A DNA stretch of 64,000 bases, from assembly GCF_039542305.1 (NCBI RefSeq), contig NZ_BAABHW010000003.1:124001-188000 (forward strand). Reading direction: 5' to 3'. Each line of letters begins with the position of its first letter. The first letter of the stretch is position 1. Made by a program: the position numbers and the translations under genes. Positions 50,930 to 59,742 of the stretch are shown here, piece by piece. The notes beneath the pieces were generated by a model. That model had not been told where the DNA came from, searched no databases, and worked only from the letters and a program-made list of their open reading frames with translations. Source of the DNA: Roseibacterium beibuensis. GTDB taxonomy: Bacteria > Pseudomonadota > Alphaproteobacteria > Rhodobacterales > Rhodobacteraceae.

Positions 50930-51945
50930 CCCAACCCGCGACGACGGGACCTTTCCCGTTCTCCGCCATCGTTGGCCAGGACGACATGAAACTGGCCATG
51001 ATCCTCACAGCAATCGACCCCGGTATCGGCGGTGTCCTCGTCTTCGGGGACCGTGGCACTGGCAAATCGACCGCCGTGCGGGGCCTAGCCGCCCTGCTTC
51101 CGCCGATCAAGGCGGTGGCCGGGTGCCCGGTGAATTCTGCCGCCGAGGGGGACGTGCCCGACTGGGCACAGGTGCATGACCATTCCATCGTCGAAAAGCC
51201 GACGCCGGTTGTCGACCTGCCCCTCGGCGCGACCGAGGACCGGGTCGTCGGCGCGCTCGACATCGAAAAGGCCCTGACACAGGGCGAAAAGGCGTTCGAA
51301 CCCGGCCTGCTGGCCAAGGCCAACCGCGGGTATCTCTATATTGACGAGGTCAACCTGCTGGAGGATCACCTTGTCGACCTGCTTCTGGACGTGGCGCAAT
51401 CCGGCCAGAACGTTGTCGAACGCGAAGGTCTGTCGATCCGCCACGCGGCGCGCTTCGTCCTCGTCGGCTCGGGCAACCCCGAAGAGGGAGAGCTGCGGCC
51501 GCAGCTTCTCGATCGTTTCGGCCTGTCGGTCGAGGTCGAAAGCCCCAAGGATATCGACACGCGCATCGACGTGATCCGCCGCCGCGACGCCTATGACCGC
51601 GATCAGGCGGCCTTCCTTGCCGATTGGCATGACGCCGACATGACCCTGCGCGCCCGGATCGTCACCGCCCGCGACGCGCTGGCCCGCGTCGATGCCGATG
51701 ACAGCATCCTGCGCGATTGCGCCGAGCTTTGCATCGCGCTTGGCTCGGACGGGTTGCGGGGTGAGTTGACCTTGCTGCGTGCCGCCCGCGCCCTCGCCGC
51801 GTTCGAGGGCGATCCGGCCGTGACCCGTGACCATGTGCGCCGTGTGGCGCCCAGCGCCCTGCGCCACCGGTTGCGCCGCGATCCGCTGGACGAGGCCGGG
51901 ACCACCACGCGGGTCACCCGCACGGTGGAGGAGGTGCTGGCGTGA
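50926..51945 (+). CDS. bchI: Magnesium chelatase ATPase subunit BchI
   Basis: A 339-residue AAA+ subunit of Mg chelatase. Walker A is GDRGTGKST (residues 41-49), Walker B LYIDEVNLLEDHLVDLL, and sensor regions FVLVGSGNPEEGELRPQLLD with the Arg finger follow. With BchD and BchH it inserts Mg2+ into protoporphyrin IX. Overlaps crtA by ATGA and bchD by GTGA. Confidence 0.97.
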   Translation: MTQPATTGPFPFSAIVGQDDMKLAMILTAIDPGIGGVLVFGDRGTGKSTAVRGLAALLPPIKAVAGCPVNSAAEGDVPDWAQVHDHSIVEKPTPVVDLPLGATEDRVVGALDIEKALTQGEKAFEPGLLAKANRGYLYIDEVNLLEDHLVDLLLDVAQSGQNVVEREGLSIRHAARFVLVGSGNPEEGELRPQLLDRFGLSVEVESPKDIDTRIDVIRRRDAYDRDQAAFLADWHDADMTLRARIVTARDALARVDADDSILRDCAELCIALGSDGLRGELTLLRAARALAAFEGDPAVTRDHVRRVAPSALRHRLRRDPLDEAGTTTRVTRTVEEVLA

Positions 51946-53645
51946 GCGCCGGCGAAGAGCGCTGGCAACGGGCCAACCTTGCGCTGGCCTGCTTTGCGCT
52001 CGACCCTGCTGCATTGGGCGGGATCTGGCTACGCGCCCGTGTCGGGCCTGTTCGCGACCGGTTCATGCAAGGTCTCGACCTTGCGGTGCGGGGTCGAAAC
52101 ACACGCCGCCTGCATCCCAATATCGGGGACGATGCGCTGTTCGGGAGTGTCGACCTCGCCGCAACGCTGGATAGCGGCACGCTGACGAAAACACGCGGTT
52201 TGCTCGAAGAACCGGGGCTGTTGATCCTGCCCATGGCCGAACGCGCGAAATCGGGTCTGGCCGCCCGGCTTGCCGGGGCATTGGACGACAGGCGCGGGTT
52301 GTCTTTGGTTGCCCTCGATGAGGGGGCCGGCCCCGAAGAACGCATCCCACACGCGCTGGCGGATCGGCTCGCGATTCATCTCGATCTGTCGGAACAGAGA
52401 CTGTCCGATGCGCCCGATCTCGCCATCGACACGGATGCCCTTGTCGAAGCACGGCGCCTTCTGCCCGACGTGACCGTTCCCGAAACGGCGATCTCGGAAC
52501 TGGCCGAGGTGGCCATGCGGCTTGGTGTTTTGTCCCTGAGGGCGCCGTTGCAGGCGCTGGCCGTGGCGCGCGCCTCGGCCGCCTTGTCCGGCGAAACCGA
52601 GGTGGACGAACCCGACCTAATCACGGCCATTGAATTGGTCCTCGCCCCGCGCGCGACGCAGTTCCCCGAAGCGCCGCCGGAGGAGGCCGAGGAGCCCGAA
52701 GACCCACCCGAACCAGACACGCCAGACGACGCACCGGACGAAGCCAGCGACGAGGACGAAACCCCGCCCCTTCCAACCGAAATCCTGTTGGAGGCGGCGA
52801 AGGCCATGCTGCCATCGGACCTGCTTGCCCGGTTGGAAGCCGGTCGCGCGGCGCGCAACGCGCCGGGGGCCAGTGGCTCTGGCGCATCGAAAAAGGGCAA
52901 CCGGCGCGGGCGGCCCATGCCATCGCGTGCTGGTCGCATGGGCGGCGAGGCGCGGGTGGATCTCGTGGCGACACTCCGGGCTGCGGCGCCCTGGCAGCCC
53001 CTGCGCCGTCGGGCGACGGGGATTCCCGATCGCATTCATGTACGGATGTCCGATATCCGTATCCGCCAGTTCGAGGAAAAATCCGACCGCGCGATCATCT
53101 TCGTCGTCGACGCATCGGGGTCGTCCGCTCTGGCACGACTTGCCGAAACCAAGGGCGCGATCGAGCTCTTGTTGGCCGAGGCCTATTCGCGGCGCGATCA
53201 CGTCGCCCTTGTCGCCTTCCGCGGGGACGGGGCCGAGGTTTTGCTGCCTCCGACCCGGTCTCTGGTTCAAACCAAGCGCAGGCTGGCGCAGCTGCCCGGC
53301 GGGGGTGGCACGCCGCTCGCCTCGGGTCTCAAGGCCGCACTCGATCTTGCGGAACTGGCGCGCAGCAAGGGCCTGACACCCTCGGTTGCGCTGCTGACCG
53401 ACGGCCGCGCCAACGTTGACCTGACCGGGACCGCCAACCGCGCGCAGGCGTCCGAGGACGCGACGCTGATGGCCCGCGCCCTGCGCGCAAGGGGCATGCC
53501 GGGCCTTGTCATCGACACCGGTTTGCGGCCAACGCGCGGCCTCGATGCCCTCGCGCTTGACATGGGCGTGCCCTACCTGCCCCTGCCCCGCGCCGACGCC
53601 AAGGCCGTGTCCGCCGCTGTCGAGACCGCGCTGGATCCGGCATGA
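51942..53645 (+). CDS. bchD: Magnesium chelatase subunit BchD
   Basis: A 567-residue subunit. The AAA+-like N-terminal half lacks a Walker A loop, as in other BchD proteins. An acidic Pro-rich linker (about 243-276) joins it to the C-terminal integrin-I (VWA) domain whose MIDAS motif is VVDASGSSALARL, with LPGGGGTPLASGLKAALDLA and LLTDGRANVDL. It starts with GTG in an overlap with bchI and ends in ATGA with bchO, so the three are coupled. Confidence 0.96.
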   Translation: MSAGEERWQRANLALACFALDPAALGGIWLRARVGPVRDRFMQGLDLAVRGRNTRRLHPNIGDDALFGSVDLAATLDSGTLTKTRGLLEEPGLLILPMAERAKSGLAARLAGALDDRRGLSLVALDEGAGPEERIPHALADRLAIHLDLSEQRLSDAPDLAIDTDALVEARRLLPDVTVPETAISELAEVAMRLGVLSLRAPLQALAVARASAALSGETEVDEPDLITAIELVLAPRATQFPEAPPEEAEEPEDPPEPDTPDDAPDEASDEDETPPLPTEILLEAAKAMLPSDLLARLEAGRAARNAPGASGSGASKKGNRRGRPMPSRAGRMGGEARVDLVATLRAAAPWQPLRRRATGIPDRIHVRMSDIRIRQFEEKSDRAIIFVVDASGSSALARLAETKGAIELLLAEAYSRRDHVALVAFRGDGAEVLLPPTRSLVQTKRRLAQLPGGGGTPLASGLKAALDLAELARSKGLTPSVALLTDGRANVDLTGTANRAQASEDATLMARALRARGMPGLVIDTGLRPTRGLDALALDMGVPYLPLPRADAKAVSAAVETALDPA

Positions 53646-54502
53646 CCGCAGACTACCCGCCGACCGACTGGCCTTTTCACGAGGCCAGCAGCATCGTGCC
53701 CGTCTCTCCGCATCGGTGGCATGTGCAGGATTTCGGAACCGGCCAGGACGCGCTTTTCCTGCACGGGGCGGGTGCATCTGCCCATAGTTGGCATCGTATC
53801 GTGCCCTTCCTACAGTCGGGATTCCGCATGATCGTGCCTGATCTGCCCGGTCACGGCTTTACCCGCAGCCCGCGCGGGCGGGCGCGCCTTCCCGATGTGG
53901 CCCGCGATCTTGGCGCGCTACTGGATCACCTCGGCGCGACCCCCAGGATCATCGTTGGACACTCCGCCGGGGGCGCCATCGCGCTGGAAATGGTTCGCCT
54001 CGGCATCGCCAAGCCCGACAGAGTGGTTGTCGTGAACGGTGCGCTGGAAAACTTCCGCGGTCCGGCGAGTTGGTTGTTCCCGATCATGGCCCGGGTCATG
54101 GCGCTGAACCCGCTGACCGGCTTTCTGCTTAGCAGCGGGTCGCCATCGCAAGTTCGGGGCCTGATCGGCGCGACCGGAACCGAGCTGGATGATGAGGCGC
54201 TTGCCCATTATCAACGCCTGATAAAACGCCGCTCTCATGTCGATGGGACCATGGCCATGATGGCGCAATGGTCGCTGGATGAATTGAGCCGGTCACTGGG
54301 CCAGATCCAGTGCCCGACCCTGTTCGTCCATGGCGAGGATGATCAGGCGGTGTCGGTCACCGTCGCCGAACGCGCCGCACGCGCCATGCCCCACGCCAAA
54401 CTGCACGTCTTGTCGGACGTTGGCCATATCGCGCAGGAAGAAGCGCCCGAGGCTGTTGCAAGGGAAATCCTGACCTTCGCGGAACCCGCAGCGGTCGATT
54501 AA
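53642..54502 (+). CDS. bchO: Alpha/beta hydrolase BchO
   Basis: A 286-residue alpha/beta hydrolase linked to Mg chelation in phototrophs. The nucleophile elbow is GHSAGGAIALEMV, with the oxyanion region FLHGAGASAHSWHRIVPFLQ, the acid in LFVHGEDDQAV and the His in VGHIAQEEAPE. The biochemical role of BchO is not firmly known. Last gene of crtA-bchI-bchD-bchO; a terminator follows. Confidence 0.93.
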   Translation: MTADYPPTDWPFHEASSIVPVSPHRWHVQDFGTGQDALFLHGAGASAHSWHRIVPFLQSGFRMIVPDLPGHGFTRSPRGRARLPDVARDLGALLDHLGATPRIIVGHSAGGAIALEMVRLGIAKPDRVVVVNGALENFRGPASWLFPIMARVMALNPLTGFLLSSGSPSQVRGLIGATGTELDDEALAHYQRLIKRRSHVDGTMAMMAQWSLDELSRSLGQIQCPTLFVHGEDDQAVSVTVAERAARAMPHAKLHVLSDVGHIAQEEAPEAVAREILTFAEPAAVD

Positions 54503-54514
54503 CAGGCAAAAAAC

Positions 54515-54546
54515 AAAGGGGCGGCCCGAACAGGACCGCCCCTTTC
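54515..54546. terminator. Bidirectional terminator between bchO and cycA
   Basis: A GC-rich stem (AAAGGGGCGG with CCGCCCCTTT) flanked by A-runs on one side and TTT on the other lies between the convergent bchO and cycA genes. Confidence 0.8.
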
Positions 54547-54567
54547 AAAATATCTTGCTCAGCGTGA

Positions 54568-55017
54568 TTATTCTTCGCTGGGCGAAAGCGACGCAAGGTA
54601 TGCGTACAGGTTGAGCGCATCTTCCTCGGTGCGGACACGGTAAGTCATCGCGCCACGCAAGCTGTTGTCACCCATTGTCTCACGAATGAAACCGGTCGGG
54701 TCCATCACATAGGCGACGAAGTTTTCTTCGGTCACCATGATGCCGGCTTCATTCAAGGCCACGAAACCGGGCGACCAGCGAAAGCCTTCGACTTCACCAA
54801 AGGTCTCACCGGGCACGCCGTAGAGGTTCGGCCCGACGCGGGCGTTACGGCCGGCCAGGGTTTCGCCTTCGTCATTCACCACGACATGGCAGGCGACACA
54901 CTGACGGAAAGCGGCTTCGCCGGCTTCCGGATCGCCCGATGCGCCGTGAGCTTCGGCGAAAGCCACCGGTGCGGTCAGCATGGTCACGGCTGCGGCGAGG
55001 AGAATCTTGCGGGTCAT
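54568..55017 (-). CDS. cycA: Cytochrome c2
   Basis: A 149-residue class I c-type cytochrome with a signal peptide (MTRKILLAAAVTMLTAPVAF, cleavage near A-E). The haem site is CVACH (C40, C43, H44), and the distal ligand Met is in SLRGAMTYRV. Mature length fits cytochrome c2, the periplasmic electron carrier that re-reduces the photo-oxidised reaction centre and links to cytochrome bc1. It lies 97 bases after hemA on the same strand. Confidence 0.94.
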   Translation of the reverse strand: MTRKILLAAAVTMLTAPVAFAEAHGASGDPEAGEAAFRQCVACHVVVNDEGETLAGRNARVGPNLYGVPGETFGEVEGFRWSPGFVALNEAGIMVTEENFVAYVMDPTGFIRETMGDNSLRGAMTYRVRTEEDALNLYAYLASLSPSEE

Positions 55018-55060
55018 TTAGGTCTCCCTTCTGAAACGGTCCCGGGGCATATAACTAGGA

Positions 55061-55079
55061 CTGGACCACTAGGGTCCAG
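55061..55079. repeat. Hairpin between hemA and cycA
   Basis: CTGGACC pairs perfectly with GGTCCAG around ACTAG in the 97-base gap between hemA and cycA. The T-run follows only on the plus strand, opposite to transcription, so it is more likely an mRNA stem-loop in the cycA leader than an intrinsic terminator of hemA. Confidence 0.5.
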
Positions 55080-55114
55080 CCCTTTTCGTCAAGTTTCCGT
55101 GACTCTTGGCTGCG

Positions 55115-56329
55115 TCAAGCAACCGCGTGGGAGATGGCGCACTGCTTCCAGAGGGTTTTCAGCGCCATGACGAGGTATTCGATATCCTCGTCGGTATGGA
55201 GCGGACCCGGCGTGAAGCGCAGGCGCTCGGTTCCCTTGGGCACGGTCGGGTAGTTGATCGGCTGCACGTAGATTCCGAACTGGTCCATCAGGATGTCCGA
55301 CAGCATGCGGCACTTGACCGGGTCCTTCACCATCACCGGGATGATGTGGCTGGGATTGTCCACATGCGGAATGCCCTCGGCATCCAGCCGGGCGCGCAGG
55401 CGGGAGACCTGGCGTTTCTGCATGTCGCGCTCGTAGGAGCTTTCCTTGAGATGCCGGATCGACGCCGTTGCGGCGGCCGCGACGGCGGGCGGAAGGGCCG
55501 TCGTGAAGATGAAGCCGCTGGCGAAAGAGCGGATGAAATCCACCAGCGCGTGGCTGCCGGTGATGTAACCGCCGACGCAGCCATAAGCCTTGCCAAGCGT
55601 GCCTTCGATCAGGGTGATGCGATCCATCAGGCCTTCGCGTTCCGCCACACCGCCGCCGCGCGGGCCGTACATGCCGACGGCGTGAACCTCGTCGATATAG
55701 CTCATTGCGCCGTGCTTTTCGCAGACGTCGAGGATCTCGGCGATGGGTGCGATGTCGCCATCCATCGAATAGACCGACTCGAAGGCGACGATCTTGGTCG
55801 CGTTCGCGGGCAGCGCGGCCAGCTTGCGGTCCAGGTCTTCGGGGTCGTTATGCTTCCAGATGCCCTTTTGGGCGCGGGAATGGCGGATGCCTTCGATCAT
55901 TGACGCGTGGTTCAACTCGTCCGACAGGATCACCGCGTTGGGCAGGCGCGAGCCGAGGGTCGACAAGGCGGCCCAGTTCGACACGTAACCAGAGGTGAAG
56001 AGCAGGGCGGCTTCCTTGTTGTGGAGGTCGGCCAACTCTTCTTCCAGACGCTTGTGATGCCAGGCATTGCCCGAGATGTTGCGCGTGCCGCCGGCGCCGG
56101 TGCCGCAGCTGCGCACCGCATCGACCATGGCCTGCACCACCTTTGGGTTCTGGCCCATGCCGAGATAGTCGTTCGAACACCAGACCGTCACGTCGCGCTT
56201 GCCCTCGTCGTGGTGGTTCACGACCTTGGGAAAGGTTCCGCATTGGCGCTCAAGCTCGGCGAAGATGCGGTAGTTGCCCTCATCTTTCAGTTGCTCCAGC
56301 TGGGCCTGGAAAAGTGCATCAAAACTCAT
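55115..56329 (-). CDS. hemA: 5-aminolevulinate synthase
   Basis: A 404-residue PLP enzyme joining glycine and succinyl-CoA to ALA, the first step of tetrapyrrole synthesis in alphaproteobacteria. The cofactor Lys is in LIEGTLGKAYGCVGGYITGS; GTGAGGTRNISGNAWHHKRL and DEVHAVGMYGPRGGGVAERE are typical. It overlaps the puhE stop by 4 bases, so ALA supply is coupled to the photosynthesis operon. Confidence 0.97.
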   Translation of the reverse strand: MSFDALFQAQLEQLKDEGNYRIFAELERQCGTFPKVVNHHDEGKRDVTVWCSNDYLGMGQNPKVVQAMVDAVRSCGTGAGGTRNISGNAWHHKRLEEELADLHNKEAALLFTSGYVSNWAALSTLGSRLPNAVILSDELNHASMIEGIRHSRAQKGIWKHNDPEDLDRKLAALPANATKIVAFESVYSMDGDIAPIAEILDVCEKHGAMSYIDEVHAVGMYGPRGGGVAEREGLMDRITLIEGTLGKAYGCVGGYITGSHALVDFIRSFASGFIFTTALPPAVAAAATASIRHLKESSYERDMQKRQVSRLRARLDAEGIPHVDNPSHIIPVMVKDPVKCRMLSDILMDQFGIYVQPINYPTVPKGTERLRFTPGPLHTDEDIEYLVMALKTLWKQCAISHAVA

Positions 56330-57138
56330 CGGGCGTCCTCGCTCTGTAGTATCGCTTGGGTTGGTGTTGGGCGCTCGGGAAGCATCCAGCGCCAAAGTTT
56401 CTCGTCCGGCAAAGGCAGGACCATGAACCAATGTTCAAGGAGCGCCAGGACCGTCAGGGCGGTCAGCAGGGCGAAACCGACGATGTCGGCCGCCCCGTCC
56501 GAGGCCCAGATCCGCTCCAGCCAGCAGGCCGCGGCAAAGCTCAGGCCCGTGATCGAGATCGGGAACAGCCAGTTCATCCGCGCGGTACGGAAATGGCTGG
56601 GAAGATGGTTCAAAGGTTCGGGAATGAACTCGACGTTGATCTTGCGCACGCCCAGGTAGAGGTTCAGTTTCGCACTGATCCGGGCGAAGAAGAGAACGCC
56701 AAAGGTCCAGAGGCCGAACTGGTTCTCGGCCCCGAAGGACAGCACGATCATCGCCACGAACAGCGCCGCAAGCAGCATCTCGTGATAGGCGATCGTACCC
56801 CAGGCGCGGATAAACCGCTCCCATTCCGGCAGACCGTCTTGCATCGGCACGCGCACCGGGCCGGTGATCACCCCGGTCAGGAAGGCCAGTTCCACCCAGC
56901 CCCAAAGCGCCAGTGCGGCCAGAAAGGCCACGTAGACCCCGGCAACACTGGAATCGTTCAGCGTGTCGATGTAGCCCGCCCCGCCCAGGACGAGGAAAGG
57001 CAGGTTCATCAGAACACACCAGAGCCGCGCATGCGCGCCCTCGCGGTCCGCGCGCCGGACCGCGAGCAGGATCACCCCGGTGGAGAACCACCAGAGGAAC
57101 AGGGCAACAAGGCCCGCGATCCAGGGAGAGCTGAGCAT
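56326..57138 (-). CDS. puhE: Photosynthetic complex assembly protein PuhE
   Basis: A 270-residue protein with about seven hydrophobic segments, including LVALFLWWFSTGVILLAVRR, LWGWVELAFLTGVITGP and LFVAMIVLSFGAENQFGLWT, plus the VRKINVEFIPEPLNHLPSHF loop seen in the PuhE family. It modulates bacteriochlorophyll production and LH1 assembly in Rhodobacter. A 1-base overlap with acsF (TGATG) and a 4-base one with hemA tie it into the operon. Confidence 0.92.
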   Translation of the reverse strand: MLSSPWIAGLVALFLWWFSTGVILLAVRRADREGAHARLWCVLMNLPFLVLGGAGYIDTLNDSSVAGVYVAFLAALALWGWVELAFLTGVITGPVRVPMQDGLPEWERFIRAWGTIAYHEMLLAALFVAMIVLSFGAENQFGLWTFGVLFFARISAKLNLYLGVRKINVEFIPEPLNHLPSHFRTARMNWLFPISITGLSFAAACWLERIWASDGAADIVGFALLTALTVLALLEHWFMVLPLPDEKLWRWMLPERPTPTQAILQSEDAR

Positions 57139-58253
57139 CAGTATGCGGGCTCCAGACGGGTGGATTCCGGCACGCGGTGCTGGATCGCCGGAATGGTGTA
57201 GAGGCTGACAAAGGCGGCCGCCGCGCGAGCCATTGCGCCCACGCGCTTGAAGATGTTGCCGCTTTCCTTGGCCTCGGCGATATTCACATTGGCCCGTTGC
57301 AGCGCCTTCAGGCCCTTTTCCCAGCGCGGATGCTCGATATCCAGAGTGATCGGGAAGACCTGCTTGGAGATCTCCGAAGTCTTGGTGAAGACCTCATGTG
57401 CGTACCAGTCCGGGTCGACCCCCAATGCCTTGTGGAAGGCCGGACGCTGGTGGTCGCGGACATACATGGTGGAATAGACCGCCGTCAGGAAGAACTTGAT
57501 CCACAGCACATTGATGCCACTGGTCAGCTTGGGGTCAGTCTTCATCAGCAGGGCGAAAGCCTCGCCATGGCTGAACTCGTCGTTGCACCACTCCTTGAAC
57601 CACTTGAAGATCGGGTGGAACCGATGCTCTGGGTTCGCCTCAAGGTGGCGGTAGATCGTGATGTAGCGGGCGTAGCCGATCTTTTCCGACAGGTAGGTGG
57701 CGTAGTAGATGAACTTGGGCCGGAAGTAGGTGTACTTCTTCTTCTGCGTCAGGAAGCCGAGGTTCACGGCGATCCCCGCCTCGCGCAGCGCATCGTTGAT
57801 GAAGCCGGCATGGCGCGCCTCGTCGCGGGCCATCAGCTGGAACAGCGTGACGATGTCCTCGTTGTTGCCGCGGCGCTTCATCTCCTTGTAGAGGACGCAG
57901 CCCGAAAACTCGGCCGTGCAGGACGAGACCAGAAAATCGATGAACTCGGCCTTCAGCTTGGGCTCCATCCCGTCCCAGTCGATATGGTCCCAGTCCTCGT
58001 TCTTCTTGAAATGGCCCTTGTTCGGGTCCGATTGCATCTGGTCGATCAGCTTGTCCCAATCCTCGCGGACGGGCGAGACGTCGATCGCATCCAGTTCGTC
58101 GAAATCGGTGGTGTAGAACCGCGGCGTCAGAAGGGTGTTCTGCATCGCCAGCGCGGTCGCGCCCTCGCTATCGACGATGGCCTTTTCATAGTTCTGAGCG
58201 GCCATGGCCTCTTCGACGGTCGAGGCGTCAGCGGAATGAGCGAGATCCTTCAT
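57138..58253 (-). CDS. acsF: Oxygen-dependent Mg-protoporphyrin IX monomethyl ester cyclase
   Basis: A 371-residue di-iron protein closing the isocyclic ring E with O2. The carboxylate ligands lie in SSCTAEFSGCVLYKEMKRRG and ARDEARHAGFINDALREAG (ExxH), and in NDEFSHGEAFALL. The absence of bchE in the window and the presence of AcsF fit an aerobic phototroph. ATGA overlap with the 98-residue gene upstream. Confidence 0.96.
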   Translation of the reverse strand: MKDLAHSADASTVEEAMAAQNYEKAIVDSEGATALAMQNTLLTPRFYTTDFDELDAIDVSPVREDWDKLIDQMQSDPNKGHFKKNEDWDHIDWDGMEPKLKAEFIDFLVSSCTAEFSGCVLYKEMKRRGNNEDIVTLFQLMARDEARHAGFINDALREAGIAVNLGFLTQKKKYTYFRPKFIYYATYLSEKIGYARYITIYRHLEANPEHRFHPIFKWFKEWCNDEFSHGEAFALLMKTDPKLTSGINVLWIKFFLTAVYSTMYVRDHQRPAFHKALGVDPDWYAHEVFTKTSEISKQVFPITLDIEHPRWEKGLKALQRANVNIAEAKESGNIFKRVGAMARAAAAFVSLYTIPAIQHRVPESTRLEPAY

Positions 58254-58546
58254 ACCGTCACCTCTTCGGAAAAGCTGAATTCACACAGCTCCATGAACTC
58301 GAAATCGCCGGTGGCGCGGGTCCAGAGCTGTTCGAGTTTCGACGCGCGGGTGATGCGGGCCATGCGCTCTTCACGAACGACTTCGCCATAGGGGGCCATC
58401 ACGGGCGGGCCCTTGACTTGCACCTCGTCGCCCGGATTGATCGTGGCGCCGTTCAGGAACTTCACATGCGCATGCAGGCTGTCGAAGCAGTGGCTGACTT
58501 CGACCACGCAGGGCACGGTCTCATAGTCTCGGGTCAAGAGGCCCAT
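58250..58546 (-). CDS. Conserved 98-residue protein of the puhC-acsF interval, unknown function
   Basis: A small soluble protein with no signal peptide or membrane segment. The first part has beta strands (VPCVVEVSHCFDSLHAHVKF then LNGATINPGDEVQVKGPP), and the end is acidic (GDFEFMELCEFSFSEEVTV). A strong ribosome site (TGGAGGAATG) precedes the ATG, and it starts 3 bases after puhC and ends in ATGA with acsF. An unnamed ORF in this position is common in proteobacterial photosynthesis clusters; the role is unknown, perhaps helping AcsF or RC assembly. Confidence 0.85.
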   Translation of the reverse strand: MGLLTRDYETVPCVVEVSHCFDSLHAHVKFLNGATINPGDEVQVKGPPVMAPYGEVVREERMARITRASKLEQLWTRATGDFEFMELCEFSFSEEVTV

Positions 58547-58549
58547 CGG

Positions 58550-59032
58550 TCATTCCTCCAGGAGGCGGGCAAAGACCGCCTCGTTATCCGCTCCGAAACC
58601 GACAAGTTCGGCCCGGAAATCGGTGTAGTCATCACGAAGCCCGATGCGCCCGTCTGAAAAGCGCACCAGCCGGATCGGCTCGGATGCATTGAGGCCAACG
58701 GCCCCGCGTTCGCGTTCCAGCACGCGATAGATACCAGCGACAAAGCCCCCTTCTTCGGCGCTCAGGCTGGCAATGACATTGCCGTCCCCGTCCAGCACGC
58801 GCGCGGACCCGTCCATCTGTCCGAAGATGCGGATGACGCGCTCCTGCACGACCGGCACTTCGCTGACAGGCGGCGGTGTCGCCTCCAGCGGGCGATCGGT
58901 CAGCCGCGCGTAGGTGACGATCAGCAATACGCACAGACAGAGGATGAACATCGCGCGCACCAGGATGGTGGGCACCATCTCCTTGTCGCGCTTGACGAGT
59001 TTGCCTTCTTCACGGGCTTGGGTCGTTGCCAT
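58550..59032 (-). CDS. puhC: Photosynthetic complex assembly protein PuhC
   Basis: A 160-residue single-pass membrane protein. A cytosolic start of about 26 residues precedes one hydrophobic segment (ILVRAMFILCLCVLLIVTYA); the remainder is periplasmic with the LVRFSDGRIGLRDDYTDFRA stretch. PuhC is needed for efficient LH1 and reaction-centre assembly. It follows puhB by 13 bases. Confidence 0.9.
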   Translation of the reverse strand: MATTQAREEGKLVKRDKEMVPTILVRAMFILCLCVLLIVTYARLTDRPLEATPPPVSEVPVVQERVIRIFGQMDGSARVLDGDGNVIASLSAEEGGFVAGIYRVLERERGAVGLNASEPIRLVRFSDGRIGLRDDYTDFRAELVGFGADNEAVFARLLEE

Positions 59033-59045
59033 GGATCAGTCCCCC

Positions 59046-59702
59046 TTACTCGGCCGCGACAGGGCCGTGGCCCGCCGCATGCTGGGTGTTCGAGGTCACC
59101 TCGACCACCGGGTGGGACACTGCCGTGGCAGCGGCCTCGGACAGGATCTCGGCCACCTTCTTCGCCTCGGGAATACAGCGCAGCGCGGGCTGCGTGTTCT
59201 TCATTTTCCACGGACGAACATGGGGCCATGTGTTCAGATAGGAGGGGCGGAACCCGCTCTCTTCGGTCAGTTCCAGCGCGATCGTGCCGGTGCCATCGCG
59301 GCGCAGTCCGAGACTCGCGTTCACGACCTGGCGGAAGGGCAGGTTCAGCGTCACGGTCAAAGCAGCGCCGATACGCATCGCCACGCGCTTGTTGGTGACC
59401 GTGTACATGGTCGTCTTGGCCTGGATCAGGCCCATGATGATCAGGAGCAGGCAGACAAACCCGCCCAGGACCAGGAAGAACGAGGCCGCCGTTGCGCTGT
59501 CGATCCAGCTTTCGGTGGCGGCCCCGCTGATGGTACGCCAGGCGAACAGGAAGAAGAAATACCCCGCGACCCACCAGAAGCTGAGGGACTCTTTCGTCAG
59601 CGCCCACCAGTCGGGTTGGCCCTGCCAGAGGATGCGTTCCCCCTCGGGCAGGTTCTCGGGAAGACCACGGACGGGCTCGGTCTGAAAGTCGTCGTGGGAC
59701 AT
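59046..59702 (-). CDS. puhB: Photosynthetic complex assembly protein PuhB
   Basis: A 218-residue protein with a short N-terminal motif GERILWQGQPDWWALTKESL, three hydrophobic segments and a bPH2-like domain (MYTVTNKRVAMRIGAALTVT then LPFRQVVNASLGLR). It assists reaction-centre and LH1 assembly. The start MSHDDFQTE is chosen by the ribosome site and family; it follows puhA by 40 bases. Confidence 0.92.
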   Translation of the reverse strand: MSHDDFQTEPVRGLPENLPEGERILWQGQPDWWALTKESLSFWWVAGYFFFLFAWRTISGAATESWIDSATAASFFLVLGGFVCLLLIIMGLIQAKTTMYTVTNKRVAMRIGAALTVTLNLPFRQVVNASLGLRRDGTGTIALELTEESGFRPSYLNTWPHVRPWKMKNTQPALRCIPEAKKVAEILSEAAATAVSHPVVEVTSNTQHAAGHGPVAAE

Positions 59703-59742
59703 GGGATATTCTCCTTCCGGTCGTTGGATGTCGTCCGCCGCG

